DNA from: Phaseolus vulgaris
Lineage: Eukaryota > Streptophyta > Magnoliopsida > Fabales > Fabaceae
Direction: 5' to 3'
DNA length: 64,000 nt
Assembly: GCF_000499845.2 (NCBI RefSeq)
Contig: NC_023756.2
Span: forward strand, 2,246,183 to 2,310,182
The stretch's first letter is position 1. The number at the start of each line of letters is the position of its first letter. The notes beneath the pieces were generated by a model. It did no database searches and was not told the origin of the DNA. It worked only from the letters and a program-made list of their open reading frames with translations. The translations under genes and the position numbers were made by a program. This document shows, piece after piece, positions 9,301 to 19,754 of this stretch.

Positions 9301-12072
9301 TTGAAAATGTCTCATTGAGACACTACTTTTTAATTATCTTTTTAAGATGTTAATATTAAAACTAAAAAAATCTACTAATACTTTTAATTTTACTAAAATC
9401 TTGTGTCTATTACTTGGTAAAAAAATAGAGTATATAATAGATAAAATAATAATTAATATGATATCATAAACTTAAAAAAATGATGATTAATAATCTAGTA
9501 TTTTAAAAAATAAAGAAAATATTTTTATGCTGATAGAGAAGAAACATTTTATAAATATAATGAAAAAAAATGACTATAGTTATTAGGGGTGACAAAGTGG
9601 GGCGGGTCGTGCGGGCTGACCCGTGGTCTGTTGAATAAAATGCGGAACAAGTTGATTATTTCAATCCGTTGGCCCGTTTAGGCTCGTCTTGCATAACTCG
9701 CAGTCCGCACAGGTCTAGTGCGGGATGGGCTGGTTGGTCCGCATAACTTTAAAATGTATAATTTTTTTTCTACATCCCCATATTTTCTTCATATAGTCTC
9801 GTATTTTACATTCCAAAATTTTTAATAACAACTTACTACGCATATTTCATAAAAATAATATTATAAAACCATTTATCTAATGTATCTAAATAAAAAAAAA
9901 TTCAAATTTTTTATTTAGAAAATAATTTTTTAATAAATATTTCTTATGCGAACTGATCCGTGAACCAACCCTTATGCCGACGGGTTAGAAAAATCAACCC
10001 ACAAATTCTATGCGGGACGGGCTAACCTGACCCACTTTTTGCGGACCAAGTACAAATTAGACCTATTGGGGACGGGTGAATCCGAATTGCCACCTAGTAG
10101 TTATGCTTTTAGATCTAAATAGGAGCATTATATCTATATAACCTGCATGGATTTGGTTACAAAAGGGATGGAAGCGTCTTGTATGGAAGCAACAGAGAAG
10201 TTTCAATGAAAGTGAGAACTTTCAAAGATGGAAAGATAAAGATATCAAAGGATGGTCATCTTCTTCACAATGAAAATGGAACTGCAATCTCAGGTGATGT
10301 TCGCAATAGTTGGGCTGGTGTTTCAACCTTGCAGGCACTTTTTGTTCAAGAACATAATGCAGTCTGTGATACTCTCAAGGTATAATAGTAACAATTTCAA
10401 AAACTGGAACATAAGAAAAATCATCCAAAATTGAAATATTGACAAATTTTAAATAATTCAACTCAATTTAACACCATTATTCCAAAATAATAACAATATA
10501 TTCCTACAGATTCATTATCCAGAATTAGAAGATGAAGAACTCTATAATCATGCAAGATTGGTGACCTCAGCAGTGATTGCAAAGATTCACACCATTGATT
10601 GGACTGTGGAGCTTCTTAAAACTGACACTTTACTTGCAGGAATGCGTGTCAACTGGTAAGACTTATCCTTTTTTGTTTTGAAATGCTTGATTGTGCAAAT
10701 CTAGTTATGCACACATGTAGTTTGGTTATTTGATTTTTTCTTTTCAGGTATGGATTCTTGGGGAAGAAATTTAAGGATGCATTTGGACATGTTGGTGGAT
10801 CCATCTTGGGAGGATTAGTGGGTCTTAAAAAACCACAAAATCATGGTGTTCCATACTCTCTAACAGAGGAATTTGTGTGTGTTTATAGAATGCATTCACT
10901 TTTACCTGATAACCTGCAACTCAGAGATATATCTGCAACTCCTGGACCTGACAAATCTCTACCAGTAATCAAAGAGTATGATGATAAGTTTAATTCATAC
11001 ATGCAATACTAGTGAAAAAATATCATTTTTCTCCTGAATGCTGAAAAGAAAAATCTCTGATTTGTCACCACAGGATTCCTATGAAAAATTTGGTTGGGCT
11101 ACAAGGAGAAAAAATGTTAGCAGAAGTAGGAGTTGCGAGACAACTTGTGTCAATGGGTCATCAAGCATGTGGGGCACTAGTGCTTTGGAACTATCCAGTG
11201 TGGCTTAGAGACCTTATATCACAGAACTTAGATGGCACAGAAAGGCCTGATCTTGTGGACCTAGCTGCACTTGAAAGTATGATAAGTTTTTACTTTATCC
11301 AAACTCTATTCAGTTTTATGCAAGAGACTAAGAACTAAGCCTATAATGTGATGTAAATAATGTAGTTTACAGAGATAGAGAGAGGGGTATACCTAGATAC
11401 AACCAGTTCAGGAGAGGGTTGCTACTGATACCTATCTCCAAGTGGGAAGATCTAACAGATGACAAAGAAGCAATTCAAGTACTGGAAGAGGTATATGGTG
11501 ATGATGTTGAAGAACTTGATCTATTGGTAGGCCTCATGGCAGAGAAAAAAATAAAGGGTTTTGCAATCAGTGAGACAGCTTTTGTAATATTCCTACTCAT
11601 GGCAACAAGGTAAAAGCAATTGAAAGCTTCTTTTCTATTTGATTCATGTTTATGTTGTGTCTCTATGTGTCTATATATATATATATATAAATACTTGTCT
11701 AAGCTTAGTACTTCTATCAATTATATCAGTTTTGTGACTGTTTCTTAGCTTTGTCACAGCTAAAAGTATAGATAATCTTTGAACTTTCATGAAAAAATTT
11801 GGAAAACAAGATTATGATGATTAATGCATGTAAAACTTTCATGAATTTGCAGAAGATTAGAAGCTGACAAGTTTTTCACAAGCAAATTTAACAAGGAAGT
11901 ATACACCATTAAAGGGTTCGAATGGATTAAAAGAACTGAGAGTTTAAAAGATGTGATTGATCGTCATTATCCTGAAATGACACACAAGTGGTTAAATTCT
12001 TCAAGTGCTTTTTCAGTTTGGTCATCACTTCCAGATGCAGAGAATCTTATTCCCCTCTACCTTCGTATTTAG
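6321..12072 (+). CDS. DOX1: alpha-dioxygenase gene 2, complete, ten exons
   Basis: Fatty-acid alpha-dioxygenase of the haem peroxidase/cyclooxygenase-like superfamily. Exons: 6321-6446, 6557-6820, 7032-7181, 8145-8278, 10166-10379, 10510-10655, 10748-10975, 11074-11276, 11366-11609, 11853-12072. All junctions are GT-AG with consistent phases, giving 642 aa (Arabidopsis alpha-DOX1 is about 640). Visible active-site elements are the distal haem His in IHDWIDH (about residue 169), IHTIDWT (His about 323, Thr about 328), and YRMH (Tyr about 391 and proximal His about 394), all intact. ATG 6324 is an equally possible start (MWSMVTD). Introns 3 (963 bp) and 4 (1887 bp) are swollen by CACTA miniature elements, one self-nested, and a hAT-like element whose end lies 69 bases before exon 5. 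The C-terminus, ending PLYLRI, is two residues shorter than gene 1. No stop or frameshift is seen, so it is probably active. Confidence 0.95.
7265..7985. mobile_element. older CACTA-type miniature element (copy 2, outer), split by a younger copy
   Basis: The segments 7265-7320 and 7696-7985 join into one diverged copy of the CACTA miniature family. The left part has the family's 'aataaaaatcaatttagagacaaaaaataattagttgtta'-type subterminal sequence (short extract only). The right part mirrors it and ends near 'taattatttttaatgagat'. The termini themselves have decayed. It lies in intron 3 of alpha-dioxygenase gene 2. Confidence 0.65.
7321..7695. mobile_element. CACTA-type miniature element, copy 3 (inner, 375 bp)
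   Basis: The left terminus CACTATAAGAAAATCAT and the right terminus ATGATTTTCTTGTAGTG are inverted repeats, and the interior is a long imperfect palindrome. The flanking triplets are TTA on both sides (7318-7320 and 7696-7698), the 3-bp duplication expected for CACTA elements. It has inserted into an older member of its own family. No coding capacity is seen. Confidence 0.85.
8543..8907. mobile_element. CACTA-type miniature element, copy 4 (365 bp)
   Basis: It starts CACTACAAGAAAATCATGAAAT and ends TTTCATGATTTTCTTTGTAGTG, with the same palindromic interior as copy 3. The flanking triplets (ACT and TAT) do not match, so the target duplication is lost or the boundary has drifted. It lies in intron 4 of alpha-dioxygenase gene 2. 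Confidence 0.8.
9146..9275. repeat. three-unit degenerate minisatellite in intron 4
   Basis: Units of about 41-45 bases start near 9146, 9189 and 9230. Each holds a version of 'ttataatggttagtaca' followed by a T-rich run and 'tgtggggg'. Divergence between units is high. Confidence 0.45.
9584..10096. mobile_element. non-autonomous hAT-like element, copy 2 (513 bp)
   Basis: The element begins TAGGGGTGACAAAGTGGGG and ends ATTGCCACCTA. It is flanked by ATAGTTAT (9576-9583) and GTAGTTAT (10097-10104), 8-bp near-direct repeats that differ at one base. The GC-rich mirrored subterminal blocks and AT-rich core match copy 1 at 4497-5143. It sits in intron 4 of alpha-dioxygenase gene 2 with its right end 69 bases from the exon 5 start, close to where a branch point would be expected. 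No coding capacity is seen. Confidence 0.8.
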
Positions 12073-12630
12073 TTCATTTATACTTTCTTTTCAACATATT
12101 ATTTGTGTGTTTGTGTGTCGTGTGTTGTCTCTTATTAGTTGTTGTGTGTTTTCTATCTTATTTGTTTCCTGTAATTTGACCTATTTAAGTGTGTATTGAT
12201 ACTAAAATCTACTACTACTTTTACTTCTCTTTATCTGTTACAATAAGACGTTGATGGACGATTAAATAAATTGAGAAATCTTATTAATGGTATTGTGTTC
12301 TTTTATGCGTTAAAAATGTATCGTTGCAATGGTTGTAAATATTTTTCGATGTCGATTCCTGGTATGTCTCCGTCTTCAATCAGAAATGGGAGATTTTTAC
12401 ACAAGGTCATCGATAAAGTTAGTACTTGATATTTGATGATTACTCATAATAAATATTATTAAATATTATTTATTTTAACTTGACATTATTTATAGATGTG
12501 TGATAGATCTATATTAACGCGGATATGATAGTTAATTATGGTATTAGTATAACATTAAGTATAAGTATAAGTTCTATGCAAATACCATGTTTAAGTATTC
12601 CTAATTTACATGGTCAAAATGCATATCTTG

Positions 12631-12772
12631 CACTATAAGAAAATCATTAAATAGAAACTAAAAGAATTAGTTGTTATATTGACTATTTTAGACACTAAAA
12701 GAATTATTGGTTTCTAAATTAGTTTCTATTATTTATAAATAGTTTTTAAATTGATATCTAATTAGCAGACAA
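12631..12772. mobile_element. truncated CACTA-type miniature element, copy 5 (left half)
   Basis: It begins CACTATAAGAAAATCATTAA, follows the family consensus up to 'ttgatatctaattagcagac' and then stops, so the right half is missing. It lies in the spacer after alpha-dioxygenase gene 2. Confidence 0.65.
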
Positions 12773-13390
12773 TATTTTTTTTTATTTAATCCACTATTTA
12801 TAGAAAAAAATATTAATATTATGCATATATATTGTGTAAAATTTGAAAATAATATATTTTTTTATTAATCAAATATATTATAAAATAAAACATAGATGAA
12901 AAAAATGAAAAGACAAAAGATATGAGAAAGAATATTTTTTCTATTTTATTTTTCTTGGTTAGATCAAATTAAAGAATATAGAATATGAATACATAGAAAC
13001 ACTACATTCATTTTAAATTTAGTTAAAAAGACATAATAAAAATAAAAAAATAAAATAAAAGACTATACATATTCACACAAGAAAAACTAAGAATTAAAAT
13101 AAGATAAAATTAATATTAATTTTTTTTCTAGAAACCTTGTATTTATATTTTTTTGTTAAGGTATAAGTTCACATCTTAATCATAAAAATAGATAAAATTT
13201 TATAAATGAGTAAGTTGTATGAAGAGAAAATAACTTCAATTAATGATTATAGTTTAGATATCCGATGCCACCTTAACACTTAACACGATTTCATTAGTAA
13301 CACAACTTATCTATTTTATTGATTTTGTAAAATTGTAGTAATCATAATGAAATTATTCTCGATAATTAAGAAATCCAAATAAATAAGAGT
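12773..13390. other. AT-rich spacer between alpha-dioxygenase gene 2 and the 2H-phosphoesterase gene
   Basis: AT-rich DNA with no open frame of interest. The last 200 bases are the likely promoter region of the next plus-strand gene. Confidence 0.5.
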
Positions 13391-13391
13391 A

Positions 13392-13400
13392 TATATAAAT
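13392..13400 (+). promoter_or_regulatory. probable TATA box of the plus-strand 2H-phosphoesterase gene
   Basis: TATATAAAT stands about 170 bases before the ATG at 13570. A start site near 13425 would give a 5' leader of about 145 bases, which contains a pyrimidine-rich (TTC)n tract at about 13467-13508. Confidence 0.4.
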
Positions 13401-13569
13401 GATTGAATAAGAAAAAATCTGAGTAGCTGTGATAGGGTGTGAAGAGTCAGAGAGAAAAACCCACTCCTCTTTCTTCTTTCTTCTTATCTTCTTCTTCTTC
13501 TTCTTCTTGGATTTGCAATCAGTGGGAGAGAGATCGGAATCAGGTGAACGGAAATCGAAGTGCGTTTCA

Positions 13570-14124
13570 ATGTCGGAAGGGTTCGCGATCGAACTGTACT
13601 TGGATCCGGCGTTGGAGAATCAGGTGCTGAAGGCCTGGAACGTTCTCGCGCGCCGACAAATCACCACTCACCTCATCGAGATGGAGTCGCGCCCTCACAT
13701 AACGCTCTTCTCCGCCCCCTTTCTAGAACCTTCCAAGCTCGAATCGCTTCTCAGAACCTTCGCATCCAAGCACGATCCTCTCTCGCTCTCCTTCTCCTCC
13801 GTCGGGACCTTCCCCAGCAACTCCGACAACCTCCTCTTCCTCGCGCCCACGCCCTCCCTCTCCCTCCTCCAATTCCAGTCGCACCTCTGCGACGCCATCA
13901 GAAAAGAAGGCCTTGAGATCTCCGACGACTTCGCCTTCAATTCCTGGATACCGTACTGCTCGGTCGCGCACCACGTCCCCAAAAACAGAATGCCCGAGGC
14001 TTTCTCCCTCTTGCGGGAACTCAAACTGCCGGTCGCCGGTTACGCTACGGACATCGCGCTCGTGCAGTTCTCTCCGGTTCGCGAACTCTTCTCCTTTGTG
14101 CTCGGCAACAATGTAGACTCCTGA
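13570..14124 (+). CDS. 2H-phosphoesterase / RNA ligase-cyclic phosphodiesterase-like protein, copy A (184 aa)
   Basis: Single-exon gene for a small LigT/2H-superfamily protein; relatives act on 2',3'-cyclic phosphates or 2'-5' RNA links, but no substrate can be named here. The start is set at 13570 because the inverted copy B starts at the same residue, although the frame is open upstream through the leader. The N-terminus is MSEGFAIELYLDPALENQ. The first HxTx motif is intact as PHITLF (His about 43). Where a second HxTx would be expected the sequence reads WIPYCSVAHH (about residues 139-148), with Tyr in the His position and Ser for Thr. The gene is far more GC-rich and GC3-rich than its surroundings. 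It differs from copy B at 7 of 184 residues. The leader has a (TTC)n tract. Expression is likely; the biochemical role is unknown and the protein may be a degenerate 2H enzyme. Confidence 0.85.
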   Translation: MSEGFAIELYLDPALENQVLKAWNVLARRQITTHLIEMESRPHITLFSAPFLEPSKLESLLRTFASKHDPLSLSFSSVGTFPSNSDNLLFLAPTPSLSLLQFQSHLCDAIRKEGLEISDDFAFNSWIPYCSVAHHVPKNRMPEAFSLLRELKLPVAGYATDIALVQFSPVRELFSFVLGNNVDS

Positions 14125-15456
14125 CCTAAGGTTATGCCTAAGAACACCGCAGTTGCTAGTTTTTTTTTTTTATATTTTGTTAATGTTAAGTTAGTAATAT
14201 TGTATTAGATGGTTAACTGCGTTTGATTGTTTTTGAATCGAGGATGATCTGGGAGGGTTTTGGTTCCTCCCGAAATTCTCTTGCTGTAATGATTTATGGT
14301 GTTAGGGAACACCAAATTTGACAGATGGAACATTGTTAATTTGTCTTTGTTGTTTGCGCCCTTGTTTATTTGGTTTGGTGGGTTTTTTTTTTTGTCTGAA
14401 TAAATGTGTTATTGAAATGAATGTGAATGGCGAGTTTGGAATGGATTGGTAATGTGTCTGAGGTGGAGTGCTAAATGTTTAGAAATGTGCTGGGAGACTT
14501 GGAGAAGTTGGTGGAGAATATGGAAGGGCTGAGACGGTGTGAAATAAAGAAGAGGTACCTGTGAAAGGTAGTGTGACACTTTATTGTGGAGAATTTTGAA
14601 TATGCTATGAATAGAGGGTTTAAATTGTGATCATGGTTGCAGTTTTGTTGTAATGTTTGACATTTGGGGAAATGGCGGACAGGAAGCAGCCACAGTTATG
14701 GTGTTGTCTTGTGCTGGGTCTGATATATGGAACATGGTGTTGTTTTTACCTTGGTATCATTCACAAATGTACCAAGAAACAACGTAAGATTTGTTTGACA
14801 AGATTTTTCATTCTTCTGTGACTGCATAATGCCTTATGCGACCGGTCTGTTTGGAAGGAATGTGGATGGAGATGGACCACCCAAAATGGACTGATGATGT
14901 ATTCCAGGTGGAGTGCTGACTGTGTGTCTGAAAGTGGGTTGGTGACTTGAATGTGGTGGAAGATTAAGGTCTGAAACTTTCTGAATTCAGTCAAGAATCT
15001 AGCTTGGTGAGATGCTGTGAAAATTGGTTGGTTATATAGTTGCAGTTTTGTCACAATCTTTGGGATGATGAAAAATTGCAGACATGTGTGATCGAAATGG
15101 CCATAATTGTGGTATTAATGTAATCACAATTATAGTTCCAAGATCCAAGATTAGGATGGGGAAAAGATCCAAGATTCGGCCGGGCAAGTTAAAATCTTAA
15201 TATGGTATTTAATTTGTAGGTGTTGGTGAGAGAAATATGAATTATTAAATAGTTCTGTACTTAAAATTTTAAAAATATTAAGTATTTGCAGGTACATGAG
15301 GATAGTTGTGGTATTTTTTTCATGGGTATTTGTTTCAATAAGTAACTGAGCAAATTTGATTTTTTTTTAATGGGACAACCCGTTCTGATTTTATTTATTT
15401 TAGACGGGATAACCAAATCAATATAGAAACAGAGCTTTGAAAACGTTAATGTTGTG
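14125..15456. other. 3' UTR and intergenic DNA after 2H-phosphoesterase copy A
   Basis: The first few hundred bases (to about 14400) look like the 3' untranslated region, moderately complex and T-rich. Beyond that no credible gene was found; the open frames at 14761-15054 and 15261-15572 show no family resemblance. Confidence 0.45.
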
Positions 15457-15514
15457 ATCTGAATTGCTGTTTGTTTTAGTTGGATATCTGAATTGCTGTT
15501 TGTTTTAGTTGGAT
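15457..15514. repeat. exact tandem duplication of a 29-base unit
   Basis: The unit starting 'atctgaattgctgtttgttt' and ending 'agttggat' occurs at 15457-15485 and again immediately at 15486-15514. Confidence 0.85.
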
Positions 15515-18174
15515 ATTCCAAAACCAATCCAGTGCAGCTCCTTTCATCGTTCAAGTTGCTTGGTGACATCACAGAGATGCAAAGATAGTTGAGTGACTAA
15601 TAACACCAAAATTGGTGGAGATCACAAGGCAACAAGGAATATAGCCGAAATATAATAACAGTTATGCAGAAATCGTTACTCATTGCAGTCGTATTAACAT
15701 GTATGCAGTGATGTAAGGTAGCGTTTTGGTTGAAATTTTATTTTACAAATCCCTCCACCGAAAGTTCGAAACTCTTTAGCGACCGAGTGTTAATGAAGAT
15801 ATAGACAACCCAGTAACAAGGTTACAGGGATCATAAGGAACAACATGACTGAATGATTTTCTCACAGCTGATACAGAGAAGAATCTAATGAACTCAACTA
15901 ATTGAATATAAAGAAACCATACCATGTTAACAAAAAAAGAGCCAATGAAAATAGCTATGATAAATAAAAAAACAGATAGATAAGCAAAGAGATGGTAGGA
16001 CAATTTTGTAGATTGGAATTAGATGACCAGAACTGTCAGCTGAGCAAGAATCCAGTGCGCAAATATTGCACTTGGGTGCAAGCTTTGAAGTTGCAGAAGG
16101 TTATGATGTCTAAAATCATTAAAGAAACAACAAAATTTACTGTTGATTTTTTTCCAGGAATTTCAATACCGATTAGATAGTCTGTGAAGATTAAAGAAAT
16201 CAAATCAGAAATAATATATATGGGCCACCCTAAAAGACTTCCGTGTCATATAATCCCATAAATTCTACTTATATTCTTCTCATTCCAATAAGCCAATAGT
16301 GAGTGCCTATCATCCCAGTGGCTAACAATCACCAAACAGAACAGACACAAATAACCATTAAACAGATTAATCTCAATTTACAGACAAAAGCTCTGCATTA
16401 TACCATTTTGCCTAAGCCCTGAAGAGTACTCATATCATCATTAATCGGTTACTGTCTAGTAGACCAACAGTAGGTTTAGGTCCAAGGGCATGCTTAGAAG
16501 AGTTTCTCATAAGAACTTTTAGAAGAAGAAAAACTGAAATTAATTTGTCTGTAAGTTAAAATTAGCTTAAGCACAATTCACAAGTTAAAAATAATAATTT
16601 AGAGAAATTATGAGAGAACTTCTACACATTAGCTTCATATTTTTCTCTCCTAAAAGTCCTTATATGACTCCGATACATGTGTGTGTTCTCTGGAGGATAA
16701 TTAGAGGTGGCTCTAATATCATTTTAAAATGAGAGTTTAAGTTTCACTCAACCCACAAAACAGGCAAATAAGTTTCACTTATTTACTCTCATCAAAATTT
16801 AGAGTTTATCCCAATACATTCATTTTAAATGTGGGTTTAAATCTAAGATGTAGTACTTCATTATCATCAAGCTAGTTTAACAATAATTGCAACAACAATA
16901 TTTTAAATAGAACCAATTACTCTACTCCAACAAAAATCTTTTACGGTAAATCAAGAAATACATAGCTCTTTACTCTTTTTAAAAGTAAACACAATCATGC
17001 ATAAAGAAACAAAACTCAAATTTTCATGTCTTATCATAAGCACCTATAAAAAAAGAAAAACAAAATTTAGTTGAAATTCTCCATTGAATCAAAATAAATT
17101 TATGAGCTTAAATTTTATAAAATGATTTTAGCTCATACAGAAAAACACAATCCATTACTCACTTATTTCCTTATTATCCTATCCCATAACTGTTTGGGAG
17201 GAGTTTATCTAATCAGAACCTCAGAGTAAACATTGAGTTAACTTGTTTTCCAAAACCAATACTTAAAAGAGAAATAAAACAAAATAAATAAGGTCAAACA
17301 AATCAAAGTTCTCATAAATTTAAAAAAGAAAAATTAAAAGGGTAAACAGCTCAATTGGACCTCGAAAGTTTGAAGTGCTCAATAGAGTGAAGCTTTGTCA
17401 TTTTAGTTCCTGAACGAAAAGAAAAATAAGAATAGGTCTCTATAACTTAATTGCTTATTATCACTTTAATCACCTACAAGTATGTTAATTATCACTCAAG
17501 TCTCATGGATTTTGTAATTTTGGGCTAAATTAAGCCACAAAGTGCACCTTCAACTACATTTACTGATTTTGGATCAATTACTCATTTAATTTCTATAATT
17601 GAACAAATTTTATCTCTTAGTTTCTATATTAAAAATAGTCTTTATTATGTTACTTTTAATCTCTTTTAATTCTTATGAATTTAAACAGTAGAAGCTAAAA
17701 CACATTAAAAACAATAGAGAGACTAAACATGAACTAAAAAATATATTTGAGTATAAAAGAAAAACTATATAATTATAAAACTAAATGAATAATTAAACTT
17801 TAAATTGTATTTCTTCTAAGAATTACAATAACAGTGTCTTAACTATTTCCAGCCCAACTCGATTCACCCTAATAAAAACAACAACCACCTATCCAACTCA
17901 ACAATTTAAGAAACTCTCTCTTTTCTAACATCTTCACAAGCAAACTTCAAAGTATTATCGTGCGTGTTAGGAATCAAACAAATTATAAGCTAATTTAAAC
18001 CTATGAAAGTCAGCTAAGAATATGTTTAGACAAATTTTAGCATATGAGCTTCTATTAGAGAAAAAAAAAATTATATGAAAAAATATCTACAGATAACTAG
18101 AGCACAAGTTCATTCTAGTTTAATGGAGAAACTTGTTTCAGCCAGAAACTACAAATTAGTGCTAAAATAGGAGT
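15515..18174. other. spacer between the convergent 2H-phosphoesterase genes
   Basis: Low to medium complexity AT-rich DNA. Around 16671-16770 a passage ('tctaatatcattttaaaatg' then 'ttcactcaacccacaaaac') weakly resembles an end of the dispersed legume repeat seen at 5408. At 17341-17530 a passage of non-coding sequence ('ggtctctataacttaattgc') looks like a decayed element, but no termini could be fixed. No gene is seen. Confidence 0.4.
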
Positions 18175-18729
18175 TCAAGAGTCTACATTGTTGCCGAGCA
18201 CAAAGGAGAAGAGTTCGCGAACCGGAGAGAACTGCACGAGCGCGATGTCCGTAGCGTAACCGGAAACCGGCAGTTTGAGTTCCCGCAAGAGGGAGAAAGC
18301 CTCGGGCATTCTGTTTTTGGGGACGTGGTGCGCGACCGAGCAGTACGGTATCCAGGAATTGAAGGCGAAATCGTCGGAGATCTCAAAGCCTTCTTTGCCA
18401 ATGGCGTCGCAGAGGTGCGACTGGAATTCGAGGAGGGAGAGGGAGGGCGTGGGCGCGAGGAAGAGGAGGTTGTCGGCGTGGCTGGGGAAGGTGCCGACGG
18501 AGGAGAAGGAGAGAGAGAGAGGATCGTGCTTGGATGCGAAGGTTCTGAGAAGCGATTTGAGCTTGGAAGGTTCTAGAAAGGGGGCGGAGAAGAGCGTTAT
18601 GTGAGGGCGCGACTCCATCTCGATGAGGTGAGTGGTGATTTGTCGGCGCGCGAGAACGTTCCAGGCCTTCAGCACCTGATTCTCCAACGCCGGATCCAAG
18701 TACAGTTCGATCGCGAACCCTTCCGACAT
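18175..18729 (-). CDS. 2H-phosphoesterase / RNA ligase-cyclic phosphodiesterase-like protein, copy B (184 aa)
   Basis: Inverted paralogue of copy A, transcribed toward it. ATG is at 18729-18727, the stop ends at 18175, and it is a single exon. Protein and leader are nearly identical to copy A: 'gagagagatcggaat' and 'aatcgaagtgcgttt' are shared upstream of the ATG, with one roughly 27-base insertion in this copy, and similarity stops at the stop codon. It keeps PHITLF and the same WIPYCSVAHH in place of a second HxTx. The seven differences are K for E, H for N, A for S, E for Q, G for R, F for L and S for A. The GC-rich coding stands out from the AT-rich surroundings. A reversed TATA-like 'tatttata' lies near 19042-19049. 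Probably functional; the substrate is unknown. Confidence 0.85.
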   Translation of the reverse strand: MSEGFAIELYLDPALENQVLKAWNVLARRQITTHLIEMESRPHITLFSAPFLEPSKLKSLLRTFASKHDPLSLSFSSVGTFPSHADNLLFLAPTPSLSLLEFQSHLCDAIGKEGFEISDDFAFNSWIPYCSVAHHVPKNRMPEAFSLLRELKLPVSGYATDIALVQFSPVRELFSFVLGNNVDS

Positions 18730-19049
18730 CGAAACGCACTTCGATTCCCCTTAACCTAATTCCGATCTCTCTCCCAAACTCCCGCAAACGCCAGATTTCA
18801 CCACCGATCGCAAATCCAACAACAACAAGAGATTGAAGAAGAACAAGAGAAAGCACTTTTCTGTAACGTGCGTTTCACGGAGGAATGAGAGAGTAAGGGT
18901 TTCGGAGAAGAACGTTGCGGTTACGATGGCGTTAGGTTTCAATGCGTGAAACTGTGCCACCGTTATGGCTGAATCGGGAAAAAGAAAAGGTGGTTATTAC
19001 GTTGAAGATGAATGGTGTGTAGCATACGCAAGAAGAAGAGAATATAAAT

Positions 19050-19730
19050 AGAAGGAAGAAAATGAGTAATTTTGTCTTGTTTTCGTTTATTTTTTTCCAA
19101 TAATTGCTTCATTTCTTAAACTTTAAAATCGTTAAAAAAAATATAGCACTCATAAAAGAATATGAAATATTTATTTCAAGAATTCATTCCCATTTAGACG
19201 AAATAAAAAAAATTAATCTTTTTATTTTTGCTTTTGTACGAACCCGTTACAATTTTTAATATTTTTTTTCAAGTGCTATAATTTGTATTAAATTATTCTT
19301 CTATCATTTTGAAAATTTAGGATAACACTAAATATCTTTTGTGATTAATTTACATAGAATCATAATAAGAGATAATTAAACAAGTTCTTACACCATAATG
19401 ATAGATTCAAATGTTGATTGTAAAAAACTGTTAAAATTAAAACCATTGGATTTAAATGATACATTGAGTTCTATAGAAAGACAAACAAAAGACACTATGC
19501 AAACTAATAATTTGGCAAGTCAAAGATTGTTGGCCACTGAATCCTCTGGTATGGTCACAATCCTTCACTACAGCTAGCATCCACAATCAAAATTGCTTCA
19601 ACTTCAGCCACAATTCAGAACCAGTGATCACAACTATAATGACACTACACTACTACCATTACTGTGTTCTAAAGAAAAGAATGCATGCATTTGTTTCTAA
19701 CTATAAAAAGAATATGCATCTGTGATGTAA
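19050..19730. other. promoter side of copy B and 3' flank of the TBL gene
   Basis: AT-rich DNA. The first 100-200 bases are the probable promoter of the minus-strand copy B; the last part is the probable 3' UTR of the minus-strand TBL gene. No gene is seen. Confidence 0.4.
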
Positions 19731-19754
19731 ATGTTTGTAGCTACATATGAATGT

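Noticed and set aside
13429..13569. N-terminal extension of 2H-phosphoesterase copy A
   Set aside because: It is low-complexity (TTC)n leader translated by chance; the inverted copy and the family start at MSEGF.
13695..14024. Antisense open frames across the 2H-phosphoesterase genes (also 18275-18604)
   Set aside because: Open only because of the high GC3 of the real genes; no start context or family match.
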